A DNA stretch of 64,000 nucleotides from Enterovibrio norvegicus FF-33. Lineage in GTDB: Bacteria; Pseudomonadota; Gammaproteobacteria; Enterobacterales; Vibrionaceae. Numbering within the stretch: position 1 is the stretch's first letter; every line of letters starts with the position of its first letter. The notes below the pieces were generated by a model, which was given only the letters and a program-made list of their open reading frames with translations, searched no databases and was not told the DNA's origin. The stretch spans positions 2,108,546 through 2,172,545 of the forward strand of contig NZ_AJYD02000038.1 of the NCBI RefSeq assembly GCF_000286835.2, in the 5' to 3' direction. This document shows, piece by piece, positions 17,364 to 27,121 of the stretch. The translations under genes and the position numbers were made by a program.

Positions 17364-18263
17364 TTACCAAAGCCACGCTGCGCCACGCACACCACTTGAG
17401 TCGCCATATTTGGCTTTCACCACGGGTGTCGCGCATTCGCCACCCAGCACCCATTTCGCCATTCGCTTAGGGACATTGGTGTAAAGGCGCTCGACGTTAG
17501 ACATACCGCCACCCAAAACAATTACGTCTGGGTCAATCACATTGACAACAGATGCCAACGCGCGGGCCAATCGATCTTCATAGCGTTGAATACAGGCTTC
17601 GGCGTCCGCATCGCCTTTTTCAGCCATTTGAATAATTTCAGGGCCACGAAGTGTTTGGTTTGTTGTCAGTTCAAAGTCTTTCCAAAAGCCAGTCCCTGAA
17701 ATAAACACTTCTAAGCAACCTGGTTTGCCGCAATAGCACGGAATGTCTTCGGCGTGCTTAGTGTCGGTTTCACTCTGCCAAGGCAAGGGATTGTGTCCCC
17801 ATTCACCAGCCACACCATTTCCACCTGCGTGAACATGACCATCGATCGCGATACCCCCACCACAACCCGTACCAATGATCACACCGAAAACCATGTGTTT
17901 TCCTGCGCCAGACCCATCGACCGCTTCTGACACCGCTAAACAGTTAGCATCGTTGGCAATACGAACTTCCCGGTTGAGTAATTGCCCAAGATCTTTGTCG
18001 AGAGGCTGACCATTTAGCCACACTGAGTTGGCATTCTTCACCAAGCCAGATACCGGGGATAAGGTACCCGGTATTCCCAAGCCAACGCTACAGGTTTTAC
18101 CGACGGCTTTTTCTGCGTCATCGACTAAACCTTTTATTGCTCGTAACGTTGCCTGATAGTCATGCTGAGGCGTTGGAACACGTTTGCGAAAAACTTCTTC
18201 ACCACTCTCAGTGATAGCCATCACCTCAATCTTGGTACCACCTAAATCTATCCCAATTTTCAC
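17364..18263 (-). CDS. mak: ROK-family fructokinase
   Basis: Phosphorylates free fructose (and possibly mannose or glucose) with ATP. The sequence follows E. coli Mak closely: [12 protein letters not shown] phosphate loop, [30 protein letters not shown] with the catalytic Asp, the IIGTGCGGG adenosine-binding loop, [10 protein letters not shown], the zinc-binding [10 protein letters not shown] cluster and the end [13 protein letters not shown]. The start is taken as GTG at 18263, because GGAG sits seven bases upstream and this gives the usual MKIGIDLGG-type N terminus; an ATG at 18284 would add seven residues. It is monocistronic. Confidence 0.9.
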   Translation of the reverse strand: MKIGIDLGGTKIEVMAITESGEEVFRKRVPTPQHDYQATLRAIKGLVDDAEKAVGKTCSVGLGIPGTLSPVSGLVKNANSVWLNGQPLDKDLGQLLNREVRIANDANCLAVSEAVDGSGAGKHMVFGVIIGTGCGGGIAIDGHVHAGGNGVAGEWGHNPLPWQSETDTKHAEDIPCYCGKPGCLEVFISGTGFWKDFELTTNQTLRGPEIIQMAEKGDADAEACIQRYEDRLARALASVVNVIDPDVIVLGGGMSNVERLYTNVPKRMAKWVLGGECATPVVKAKYGDSSGVRGAAWLW

Positions 18264-19051
<788 letters not shown>

Positions 19052-19074
19052 TTTTTCTACCCGCAGAGAATTTA

Positions 19075-19100
19075 AAAGGACGCTTTCGGGCGTCCTTTCT
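19075..19100 (+). terminator. Terminator of the cold-shock gene
   Basis: A perfect 9-bp stem (19075-19083 with 19090-19098) and TTTCGG loop, ending in a short T-rich tail, 23 bases after the stop. Confidence 0.85.
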
Positions 19101-19199
19101 TCGTTTTCCCTCTTTCATGTGACCAATTCCCGCAATTTCGTACAAATTTTCATCCCTGTTTTGCCCTATACTAAGCGGCTAAGGCAATGAAGGTCTGCA

Positions 19200-20060
19200 A
19201 TGGAACATGCAAAATTTGATGCTTCTCCTTTGCTTGGTGGGCTAGAACTCCTGCAAGCAACGTATGAAAAGCAGGCGTTTTCACGCCATACACATGAAGG
19301 TTATACAGTCGGTGTGATCCGCCATGGCGCGCAGCGTTTTTGGCGAAATGGCAGCTATCACGTTGCGCCAACAAGTAGCATTATCATGGTCAATGCGGAC
19401 CAAATTCATGATGGCCATTCTGCCAGTGAAGGCGGCTGGGCCTATGAAGCTATGTATCCCACTAACGCGCAGTTTCAAGCAGTGACAAAAGATCTTGGGC
19501 TGGCATCAGATGTCCCCTATTTCCCTTTTGCGGTAGAACAAGACCCGAAACTGGCGAACCAACTCCTGACACTTTTTGCCTTGCTGCGAAACAATGAAGA
19601 CACCTTACTCACGGAAACCTTCACACACCACTTACTGCTAACGTTAACCTGTCGTTTCAATAAGCATCCTCAGCAACCCGTTGATATCGCGAAAATTGGA
19701 CCACAGTTGGATGTTGTTAGAGAGTATCTCCATCAGCATGTCACTGACACTGTAAATCTTGACACCTTAAGTGTTCTATCCGGTATCAGCCCGTATCATC
19801 TTGTTCGCCAGTTCAAGGCTCGCTTTGGGCTTCCGCCTCATGCGTATCAAATACAACAGCGTATTCGTCTCGCGCAATCGATGTTGAAAAATGGCCTCTC
19901 TCTCGTTGATTGCGCTATCGCCAGTGGGTTTCACGACCAAAGCCACTTGCATCGCCATTTCAGACGCGCCATCGGTGTCACACCCAAACAATATCAGCGC
20001 GCAATTTCATGCAAGCTTTCAAAACCTCGCATTGATACAACGGCTGACATGTCGTCATAA
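19200..20060 (+). CDS. AraC-family regulator upstream of azlCD
   Basis: A protein of 286 residues. The N-terminal half (about 15-150) is a cupin-type effector domain beginning with FSRHTHEGYTVGVI and GSYHVAPTSSIIMVNADQIHDG; the C-terminal half (about 170-270) has the two AraC helix-turn-helix motifs (LDTLSVLSGISPYHLVRQFKARFG and the one ending in GFHDQSHLHRHFRRAIGVTPKQY). It lies 32 bases before azlC in the same direction, an arrangement common for regulators of AzlCD-type exporters, so it probably controls the pair. The effector is unknown; a branched-chain amino acid or related compound is an inference. Confidence 0.88.
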   Translation: MEHAKFDASPLLGGLELLQATYEKQAFSRHTHEGYTVGVIRHGAQRFWRNGSYHVAPTSSIIMVNADQIHDGHSASEGGWAYEAMYPTNAQFQAVTKDLGLASDVPYFPFAVEQDPKLANQLLTLFALLRNNEDTLLTETFTHHLLLTLTCRFNKHPQQPVDIAKIGPQLDVVREYLHQHVTDTVNLDTLSVLSGISPYHLVRQFKARFGLPPHAYQIQQRIRLAQSMLKNGLSLVDCAIASGFHDQSHLHRHFRRAIGVTPKQYQRAISCKLSKPRIDTTADMSS

Positions 20061-20092
20061 CAAAAGATTAAAACATGCAAAAGGAATCTCCC

Positions 20093-20809
20093 GTGTCTCG
20101 CCCTAACACCCGTTCTTGGCTCAACCCTTGTGCTGATATGCTTCCTCTTAGTCTTGCCGTACTTCCATGGGGCGTGCTTTGTGGTTCACTGGGTATTCAG
20201 GCTGGATTTACCCCCTTTCAGGCACAAGCCATGTCGTTGTTCGTTTTCGCTGGTGCAGCACAGCTTTCGGGCGTCGCCATGATGGCTGCGGGGGCACCCG
20301 CCAGTACCTTATTTGGCACGACTTTTGTGATTAGTGCACGGCACCTGCTGTACTCGGTTAACTTGCGTCAGCATATCCGTATCCTGCCATTGCGATGGCG
20401 GTTGGCATTGGGCTTTGTTCTCACCGATGAAATGTATGCTGTTAGCGCAGCTCACACTGAGCGTACCGGCCACTTTGATCGTCATTATGCATTGATCACG
20501 GGCACTTTCTTTTATCTGTGCTGGAACCTTGCCACTTTGGTTGGTGTACTTGGCGGTACGCAGTTTGACAACATCGAAGAGCTTGGCCTTGAGTTCGCCA
20601 TCGCCGCCACCTTCATTGCGTTGGTTATCCCTACCATCAAAGAACTGCCTATTCTCGTCAGCGTGATTGTCTCTGCTGTTGCCATGGTGTTATTGACGCT
20701 GGCGGGTATGAGTAACGCACTGATCGCCGCGGCTCTTATTGGCATGATTGCGGGGTTTTTCTGCGAAAGTCTGACTCCCATAAAAAACGCCAACAAGGAG
20801 GATAAATAA
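20093..20809 (+). CDS. azlC: AzlC-family amino acid exporter, large subunit
   Basis: A protein of about 239 residues with about seven or eight hydrophobic segments. The AzlC pattern is clear: PLSLAVLPWGVLCGSLGIQAGFTP, FVFAGAAQLSGVAMMAAGAP, the ISARHLLYSVNLR segment and LTDEMYAVS. Together with AzlD it exports branched-chain amino acids (LIV-E family; YgaZH in E. coli). The start is put at GTG 20093 because AAGGA lies seven bases before it, while the ATG at 20075 has no ribosome site. Follows an AraC regulator and overlaps azlD by one base. Confidence 0.87.
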   Translation: MSRPNTRSWLNPCADMLPLSLAVLPWGVLCGSLGIQAGFTPFQAQAMSLFVFAGAAQLSGVAMMAAGAPASTLFGTTFVISARHLLYSVNLRQHIRILPLRWRLALGFVLTDEMYAVSAAHTERTGHFDRHYALITGTFFYLCWNLATLVGVLGGTQFDNIEELGLEFAIAATFIALVIPTIKELPILVSVIVSAVAMVLLTLAGMSNALIAAALIGMIAGFFCESLTPIKNANKEDK

Positions 20810-21114
20810 TGAACACATGGCTCATGATTCTCGGCATGGCATGCATCACTTTTTCTGTGCGTTATTTCTTCCTTGCTAAGAGTATTCCATTTCGAGTCAC
20901 GCCTGTGATGCAGCGTATATTGAAGTTCAGTGCGCCTGCAGTACTAACCGCTCTCGCTGTTCCATTTTTGGTTTTCCCTCAGGGTGAATTGGATATTTCT
21001 GTTCAAAACCCTTTCTTGATTGCAGGTATCTTTGTATGTGCTCTTAGCCTGCTGCGATTAGGCACTTTATCTACCGTTCTGATCTCAATGATTTTCTTTT
21101 GGTTTATTCGATAA
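20809..21114 (+). CDS. azlD: AzlD-family amino acid exporter, small subunit
   Basis: A 101-residue protein with four hydrophobic segments and the typical AzlD opening (TFSVRYFFLAKSIPF) and LKFSAPAVLTALAVP motif. It starts within the azlC stop codon (TAATG) behind a strong AGGAGG site, so the two subunits are translated in a coupled way. Last gene of the AraC-AzlC-AzlD group. Confidence 0.9.
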   Translation: MNTWLMILGMACITFSVRYFFLAKSIPFRVTPVMQRILKFSAPAVLTALAVPFLVFPQGELDISVQNPFLIAGIFVCALSLLRLGTLSTVLISMIFFWFIR

Positions 21115-21241
21115 TTTCACAAGAACGGGATCTATCTCTGACACCTAAATTTCATTCGTGATACAAGCGTCTCTTTTGTTGAAAAATCAGCAATATAGAC
21201 TATCTCTTAAATAGGGGTTTGTAAGTCATTGGAGAGTCTGG

Positions 21242-22240
21242 ATGTTAGAGAAATGCTTGGTCGTTGATGATCATGAAATGATTCGTGAAACGATTGCTAT
21301 CATGGCCAAATCGCTCGGCTTTAAAGAGTCGATTACCGCGGTTGATGGCGCAGATGCGATCTCTAAGCTTTATCATCATCGTCCTTCGTTAATCATTACT
21401 GACTTACAAATGGAGCCTATTGATGGGCTCGAAATGTTGCGCCTGATTCGCAGCGGAAGGTATGGGCTACCTCATGACATTCCGATCATCATTCTCACCG
21501 CGAATGCGTCCGAACAAGTCATCGCACAATGTATCGCATTTGATGTTGATGCTTTCCTGGTCAAGCCGGTCAACCGAAAGTCATTGCAAGATCGCATTAC
21601 CCAGCTTTCTCAACAAGCCAAACCTAAAAAAACCATTGAGCATTATTTCTCGATGTACCAACAAGACCCCGCGAAATCGACAGCGTTCCAAGTCAATGGA
21701 ACGGTGGCCTTTAATGACGAGGACCTAAGAGAATTCGACATGCTTTTGCATGGAGAGAAAGCCAAAACGCCTCCCCCATCATCTGTTCAAAACCCACTGC
21801 AGTATGCACAAAACACGGAAGTGACAAAGCCCGATGACCGCAATAAATTCATCAAATGGCAAGATCGGTTCACCGTCGACAACGAAGAGTTAGATACAAG
21901 CAACAAAGAACTACTCAATATCATCAATGATACCTACGATCTCATTCTTGAACATAGAGAAGACCAAGCTTTTGAAGGCGTATCCAATCGTTTTCAGCAC
22001 TATGTGAAACAGCATATTTTTCGTGAAGAAGCCTTGCTTGAAGAACATGGCTATGCGCGTTTAAAAATCCACCGAGACATCCATTTAAGGCTGGTGAAAC
22101 AAGCCGACTTCGTGGTACTGAAATGCCAAGCAGATCCAAGCTTTTATAAAACTGATTTTTTCAAATTTCTGCGCTTTTGGTGGGTAAAGCATGTGATTCA
22201 AGAAGACACGAAATACAGGTCCATTTTCTCTGGTGAATGA
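21242..22240 (+). CDS. Response regulator with a receiver domain fused to a hemerythrin domain
   Basis: A protein of 332 residues. The receiver (1 to about 125) has the acidic pair D9/D10, acceptor D54 (IITDLQMEP) and K108 (VKP). A low-complexity linker of some 70 residues follows, then a bacterial hemerythrin domain (about 200-330). The iron ligands expected in helices B, C and D are present: H258 and E262, H277 and H281, H317 and D322. The helix-A histidine of the DxxH motif is replaced by N221 (DTSNKELL, codon AAC). So six of seven ligands remain. There is no DNA-binding or enzymatic output domain. It lies just ahead of a large hybrid kinase, its probable phospho-donor. The output may be oxygen or nitric oxide sensing, iron handling or a protein contact; this is inference. 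Confidence 0.9.
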   Translation: MLEKCLVVDDHEMIRETIAIMAKSLGFKESITAVDGADAISKLYHHRPSLIITDLQMEPIDGLEMLRLIRSGRYGLPHDIPIIILTANASEQVIAQCIAFDVDAFLVKPVNRKSLQDRITQLSQQAKPKKTIEHYFSMYQQDPAKSTAFQVNGTVAFNDEDLREFDMLLHGEKAKTPPPSSVQNPLQYAQNTEVTKPDDRNKFIKWQDRFTVDNEELDTSNKELLNIINDTYDLILEHREDQAFEGVSNRFQHYVKQHIFREEALLEEHGYARLKIHRDIHLRLVKQADFVVLKCQADPSFYKTDFFKFLRFWWVKHVIQEDTKYRSIFSGE

Positions 22241-22253
22241 TAACGAGAACCCA

Positions 22254-25200
22254 ATGCGTAAACATCTGCTTCTTTCCAGCCCTGAATCTCGCCACACTTT
22301 AGCCCAGCTTTTTTTAAGTGGCAGTGCGGTGATCATTCTCTTATTGCTAACCTTTCTGTGGTTTTTCCGTGCTATCTATCAAGATACTGAGTTGAAAATG
22401 AATTACTTCTTACAGGCTGAAATAGCCAGTTTGAATGGAGCGGTCAGAGATTGGCAGGAGCATAGACAGAGAGAATTACAAATCATCGCTCATGATAAAC
22501 AAGTAAAGAGAATACTGTCGGAAAGTGGCGTCTATGACGGCAGAGAACTGCATAGTACGGATTCTATATACACCGCCTTTGAGCTTTATGCAGACAGTTT
22601 TCAATTTGATAATGTTGCTGTGTTTTCGCCAAAGGGAGAGTTAGTTTTAAGCCTGAAATCTGAAAACCTCGCTCTGATGACGCAAGCCTACAAGCGTCAT
22701 GCAAATTCTATTCAATCCCAAAAAACATTTATATCAGCCCCAGAATCACCGAATGGCACTAAAACAGCCTCTATCACAATGGGAGCCGTGTTGTCGAAAG
22801 ATGAAAGCCAAAGCACATCACCGATACTGTTGGTGATACGAGACACACATGACTTCGACAAGTTGTTTGTCACTCAAGAAACCGCACCGACACGTTTGGC
22901 ATTCGCCGTCAACAAACTGGGGAAGGTCGTCTCTTCACCTAACGATACTTTTTCACTGCCCTCAACTCTCGAATCTTCGCCTCAACCCAGTGACGTTCCC
23001 ACCCCATTAGACTTATTAGAAACGGTTTCAAACACGTTCATGTTGAATACATCTGGGTTCAATGGTCATTTGCCCGATCAGTCTATTGGTATTTGGCAAT
23101 GGCACACCACCTACCCTGTGGGGCTGGTGATTGAATTTAGCGCCGATAAAGCCCTTAGTGTGGTTGCCTATACGCGCACATATTTAGCGTTCGCATTTCT
23201 GGTCGTCTCTCTCGCGTTTGCCATATTTTTATGGCGACACGCCAAATCTGTCCTAAAAATTGGTTTCAGCCAAAGTTACTTGGAATCCATTCTTCGTAAT
23301 TACGCTGATGGCGTCATTGTGCTAGATGAGTTCGGTCATACCGTTTCCGTTAATGAATGCGCGAAAACACTCATCGGTCTACCAGAGAACATGCCACGTA
23401 ATGTGCTTTTACATGATCTAAAAACCAACAATAACACCGTGCTGATCGAAGTACTAAAAGATGCAAAAGAACGCGCATTAGAGCAAGGGGAATTCAGTAA
23501 AATTCAACAACAAGGTCAAGACTCAGATGCGGTCTACTTGAATATTAAAGCCAACAAGCAGCATATAGGCGACAGCTATTACGTTGTGGTAAACATTCGA
23601 GATATCACGCAGCAATCTAATGTTGAAGCAAAACTGAGCCGAAGCAATGCCTTATACTCCGTCTTCAACACCGTACAAGATATGTACATGACAACGGGGA
23701 ATTCGGAACGATCTTTCAAAAAAGCGTTAGTCGTTCTCGCGACGTTCACCGAAAGTCAAATGACGGCCATGTTAGAAGTCAAAAATGGCCGTCAAACCCT
23801 GTTATTCAAACATCAAACTGTTGGTCTCGCCGAAACATTTGATACGCTCCCAACGCATCTCATTCCCATTGCACAGTCCGCCATCAACCTTAGGCGCACT
23901 GAATACTCTTCACTGCAAAAGCATGATGAAAGCGATATCCAGAACTTTTTCACCCACTACGCGCTACTTCCTTTGATCACAAAAGGTGAAGCAATTGGCG
24001 TCATCGTTCTCGCGGGGCGAGAACAGCCGTATTCAGACGAGCAAATCAACTGGATAGCCCCAGTGGTTAAAAGCATTTGCAGTATGTTTTATTCAGACAA
24101 GCAAACTCAGCTTAATCAAGAAGTGAATGACGCGCTGATAAAAACTAAGGAAGAAGCGGAACAAGCCAATGAGGCAAAGTCAAACTTCCTTGCCATGATG
24201 AGCCATGAAATACGCACGCCTATCAATGGCATCATTGGTATGTCAGAGGTACTCGAACATACGCAATTATCTTACGAACAACGTCATTACAACGACACCA
24301 TTTCTATCTCTGCGAATGCGCTGCTCGATATCATCAATGATGTCCTCGACCTGTCTAAAATCGAAGCAGGAAAAATGACGCTCAGAGAGGAGTCTTTTTC
24401 AGTCAATGAATTGATGGAAAACGTGACCAACATCGTTGCTCCTAGAGTGAAAGATAGAGTCAGCTTTACGTCGTTTACCGACCCTGAATTACCCGCCGAA
24501 ATCACATCAGATTTTGGCAAACTCCGACAGATATTGGTCAATATTGCTGGTAATGCTGCTAAATTCACCGATACTGGCTTCGTCGATATTTCCATCGTTC
24601 AACTGCACCGCTCTGCCAATCATTGCGATATTGAAATCACAGTGACAGACACCGGTATTGGTATTAAACAGGACAACCTCAGCAAGGTGTTCGATAACTT
24701 TTCCCAAATTGACAACTCCAGTAAACGACGCTATCAGGGAACAGGGCTTGGGCTACCTATTTGCAGCAAATTTGTCGATCTACTTGGTGGAAAAATCAGC
24801 GCTAAAAGCGAGATCGGTCGAGGTTCTGCCTTCACCACACACCTGACAGTCAGCATTCCTGACACTAAACAAGTCACTCTGATTCCTTCTGAGCGAATAA
24901 AGCAAAGCAACGTACTTTTGGTGTCTCGCTGTGTCAGTCAAATCACTAACATCCAAAAATATCTCCACTTTCATGACACACACACCGTCATTGCTCGTGA
25001 TGAAAACACAGCAATACGCGCCCTAGAACAATCAACGGGCTTTAGTGTGACAATTATTGACCACACCATTTCAATTGATGCGCTTAGAGAATCACTGACA
25101 TCAACAAGTCAAACCAAACACATCCTTTATTTGGCCGACATCAAGGGATTAATAACCCAAGAGAAGTTGTCCATTTCAGCGGCTATCACGGCCCCATTCA

Positions 25201-26216
25201 ATATTTTCAACATCACCCATGCATTAGAGAGCATCCTGTCTCTTGACGAACAAGGGTATCAACGCGACGACATCTATCGTCATATAACGCATCGAGAACG
25301 AGCTTTGAGCCGTCCAGATGATGCCCTACTGAGAACAGGTCTCTCAATTTTGGTAGCGGAAGACCATCCTGTTAATCAGGAATTGATTAAGACGGTACTT
25401 AAAAATCTTGGGTGCAACACAACCATTGCTGATAACGGAGCGATTGCCTTCGATCGTTTCATGGCTAGCCGCTATGACATGGTCTTTATGGATTGTCAGA
25501 TGCCTGTCATGGATGGTTATGAAGCGACGCGAAAAATACGTCAATTAGAAGCAGAGCATCACCTGCCCCCCGTGCCTATCATTGCAATGACTGCAAATGC
25601 ACTGGTCGGAGACAAAGAGCGATGCTTAGAAGAAGGCATGACCGAATACATATCGAAGCCGTTCAAACAGCAAACCTTAATTTCAATGATTAACAGCCTG
25701 ATGCCTGCGATTGAAGAGCCTGGTAGCGAAGTCAGTGACGGGCAAGCCAATGTCGCTATTGATGGAGGAGGCATGACCCTATCAGACAAGATGGCGACCA
25801 CCTCAAAGCTATCCACAAGCCAATCATTACTTAACGTGAAAGAGGTGCACGTCTCGACAGTGACGGCGCAAAAAGAAGACGCCCCTCCGCTATTTGATTT
25901 AACCACGCTAAAAGATACAACAGGCGATGATCCAGCGCGGATCGGCATGTTAATCGACCGCTATTTGGAATCCCAAGAGAAAGACATGGCAGCGTTAGAA
26001 AAGTCATGGAATGGCGGTCAATACACTGAAGTGAAAAAAATCGCTCACAAAATGAAGGGCGCAGCGTTAATGGTTGGTGCAGTTGATTTTGGTAGCCTCT
26101 GTAAAGACATCGAACAATATGATTTCGAAAACAATGAGTTACCGGAATATTTACTTGAGAAATCACAAAGAAAATCTGATTTATTGTGCCAAAAGATGCG
26201 CGAATCAAAGCCCTAG
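22254..26216 (+). CDS. Large hybrid histidine kinase (PAS-GAF-HisKA-HATPase-pseudoreceiver-receiver-Hpt)
   Basis: About 1320 residues. Numbering here is from the alternative GTG at 22233. Order: transmembrane helix (about 28-46), a periplasmic sensor of about 265 residues, transmembrane helix (about 310-330), PAS (about 345-465), GAF (about 475-625), HisKA with His near 658 ([11 protein letters not shown]), HATPase with GTGLGLPI, a degenerate receiver whose conserved Lys is lost (ITAPFN), a full receiver with Asp near 1087 ([11 protein letters not shown]) and an Hpt with His near 1272 (IAHKMKGAA). It therefore carries the whole phosphorelay and needs only a final receiver, which the upstream receiver-hemerythrin protein supplies. 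ATG at 22254 was preferred because GAGA lies before it; GTG at 22233 would overlap the upstream gene. Confidence 0.9.
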   Translation: MRKHLLLSSPESRHTLAQLFLSGSAVIILLLLTFLWFFRAIYQDTELKMNYFLQAEIASLNGAVRDWQEHRQRELQIIAHDKQVKRILSESGVYDGRELHSTDSIYTAFELYADSFQFDNVAVFSPKGELVLSLKSENLALMTQAYKRHANSIQSQKTFISAPESPNGTKTASITMGAVLSKDESQSTSPILLVIRDTHDFDKLFVTQETAPTRLAFAVNKLGKVVSSPNDTFSLPSTLESSPQPSDVPTPLDLLETVSNTFMLNTSGFNGHLPDQSIGIWQWHTTYPVGLVIEFSADKALSVVAYTRTYLAFAFLVVSLAFAIFLWRHAKSVLKIGFSQSYLESILRNYADGVIVLDEFGHTVSVNECAKTLIGLPENMPRNVLLHDLKTNNNTVLIEVLKDAKERALEQGEFSKIQQQGQDSDAVYLNIKANKQHIGDSYYVVVNIRDITQQSNVEAKLSRSNALYSVFNTVQDMYMTTGNSERSFKKALVVLATFTESQMTAMLEVKNGRQTLLFKHQTVGLAETFDTLPTHLIPIAQSAINLRRTEYSSLQKHDESDIQNFFTHYALLPLITKGEAIGVIVLAGREQPYSDEQINWIAPVVKSICSMFYSDKQTQLNQEVNDALIKTKEEAEQANEAKSNFLAMMSHEIRTPINGIIGMSEVLEHTQLSYEQRHYNDTISISANALLDIINDVLDLSKIEAGKMTLREESFSVNELMENVTNIVAPRVKDRVSFTSFTDPELPAEITSDFGKLRQILVNIAGNAAKFTDTGFVDISIVQLHRSANHCDIEITVTDTGIGIKQDNLSKVFDNFSQIDNSSKRRYQGTGLGLPICSKFVDLLGGKISAKSEIGRGSAFTTHLTVSIPDTKQVTLIPSERIKQSNVLLVSRCVSQITNIQKYLHFHDTHTVIARDENTAIRALEQSTGFSVTIIDHTISIDALRESLTSTSQTKHILYLADIKGLITQEKLSISAAITAPFNIFNITHALESILSLDEQGYQRDDIYRHITHRERALSRPDDALLRTGLSILVAEDHPVNQELIKTVLKNLGCNTTIADNGAIAFDRFMASRYDMVFMDCQMPVMDGYEATRKIRQLEAEHHLPPVPIIAMTANALVGDKERCLEEGMTEYISKPFKQQTLISMINSLMPAIEEPGSEVSDGQANVAIDGGGMTLSDKMATTSKLSTSQSLLNVKEVHVSTVTAQKEDAPPLFDLTTLKDTTGDDPARIGMLIDRYLESQEKDMAALEKSWNGGQYTEVKKIAHKMKGAALMVGAVDFGSLCKDIEQYDFENNELPEYLLEKSQRKSDLLCQKMRESKP

Positions 26217-26234
26217 TAGAACATCAGAAATTAT

Positions 26235-26258
26235 GCAACCTTGAAAAGGTTGCTTTTT
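26235..26258 (+). terminator. Terminator of the receiver-hemerythrin/kinase operon
   Basis: A perfect 8-bp stem (26235-26242 with 26246-26253) followed by five T, 19 bases after the kinase stop codon. Confidence 0.85.
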
Positions 26259-26396
26259 GAGTCCTTTTTTTAAAGATTGCTAACTAAGCTCCACTATCTT
26301 CAGCTAAGCCTAGGCAAATAGGCATTTTTTAATTAATTTTACTACAAATAATAAAAACATAATTTCAATAAATTCAAGATTTTTAGAGAGTACGCT

Positions 26397-26735
26397 ATGC
26401 CGACTGTTATCCATTTTCCAACCGAAAATGTGCCACTTGCGCCGGAGCCATGCGCATTGACAGACCTGATCCGCGATGAACTTTTTCATCTGAGCTCAAA
26501 TGAATATATGGTGAACTGTATTCTTGAAAGGATGAAGCCCTTTATCGCGACATTAGATTGTGATTTGGAATTAGATGTAGAAATCACCCCAGAAAATGAA
26601 GAAGGCGTGCTGCAAATGATACCTTCAGTGCAAGCACTACAAACACGTTTTGATGGCATCATTTCTGAAATCATCTCTGAGCGCATACTGCATGAAATTC
26701 ATCTGTTTCACATCGAACGCGCATCAAAACTCTGA
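26397..26735 (+). CDS. Small acidic protein of unknown function
   Basis: A 112-residue soluble protein I do not recognise. It is acidic, has no signal peptide or membrane segment, and appears mostly helical in its second half (LQTRFDGIISEIISERILHEIHLFHIE). An AGAGAG ribosome site precedes ATG, and a strong terminator follows, so it is a monocistronic gene. It stands between the receiver-hemerythrin/kinase operon and the Alg44/Alg8-like pair and might be an accessory of either, but nothing in it proves this. Confidence 0.65.
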   Translation: MPTVIHFPTENVPLAPEPCALTDLIRDELFHLSSNEYMVNCILERMKPFIATLDCDLELDVEITPENEEGVLQMIPSVQALQTRFDGIISEIISERILHEIHLFHIERASKL

Positions 26736-26773
26736 TTGTATGCTCAGAGATAAAAACTCAATAAAAAACATTG

Positions 26774-26796
26774 AAGGAGCGTGATGCTCCTTTTTT
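26774..26796 (+). terminator. Terminator of the 112-residue gene
   Basis: A 7-bp stem (26774-26780 with 26786-26792) whose 3' arm runs into six T (26791-26796), 38 bases after the stop. Confidence 0.85.
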
Positions 26797-27121
26797 GTTT
26801 CTGTTTCTTTTTTAAAGTCATTTTGCGAAAACCTCACCTCAATACCTAGCAATTTGCAGCTTGCGACGCTTTACACGTGAAGCCTCCCCCCATCTCCTTT
26901 GGGTGATTGCTAGCGCGTGTTTTATCGCCAATGTTCACGAGAAACGATCACGACCAGCCTACATGCTACGTTTTCCGCGACAATTCAGGTGGAAATGCCC
27001 ATTTACTTATATACTCATTATTAATATCAAAAGTGAGAATTAAATCTTACAACATAAATGGGTGCACTCTTGGCGTGACTATTGCATTTACGAATCAGAA
27101 GTCATTATGTCTGGAGGCATT
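26797..27121. other. Gene-free leader of the Alg44/Alg8-like operon
   Basis: About 325 bases with no convincing gene. An 8-bp inverted repeat (CTAGCAAT at 26846-26853, ATTGCTAG at 26906-26913) encloses 52 bases. The segment contains AAGCCTCC, as does the c-di-GMP-I riboswitch, but the rest of that motif is absent. The promoter of the downstream c-di-GMP-binding operon must lie here. Confidence 0.4.

Noticed and set aside
26820-26920. Possible c-di-GMP-I (GEMM) riboswitch before the Alg44-like gene
   Set aside because: It contains GACGC and AAGCCTCC, but with a ten-base insertion between them and without the GCAAACC and GAAA tetraloop parts. A covariance search would decide; a clear hit would overturn this.
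26861-27043. Open frame of 60 codons before the Alg44-like gene
   Set aside because: No ribosome site, low-complexity A/T-rich end; it lies in the operon leader.
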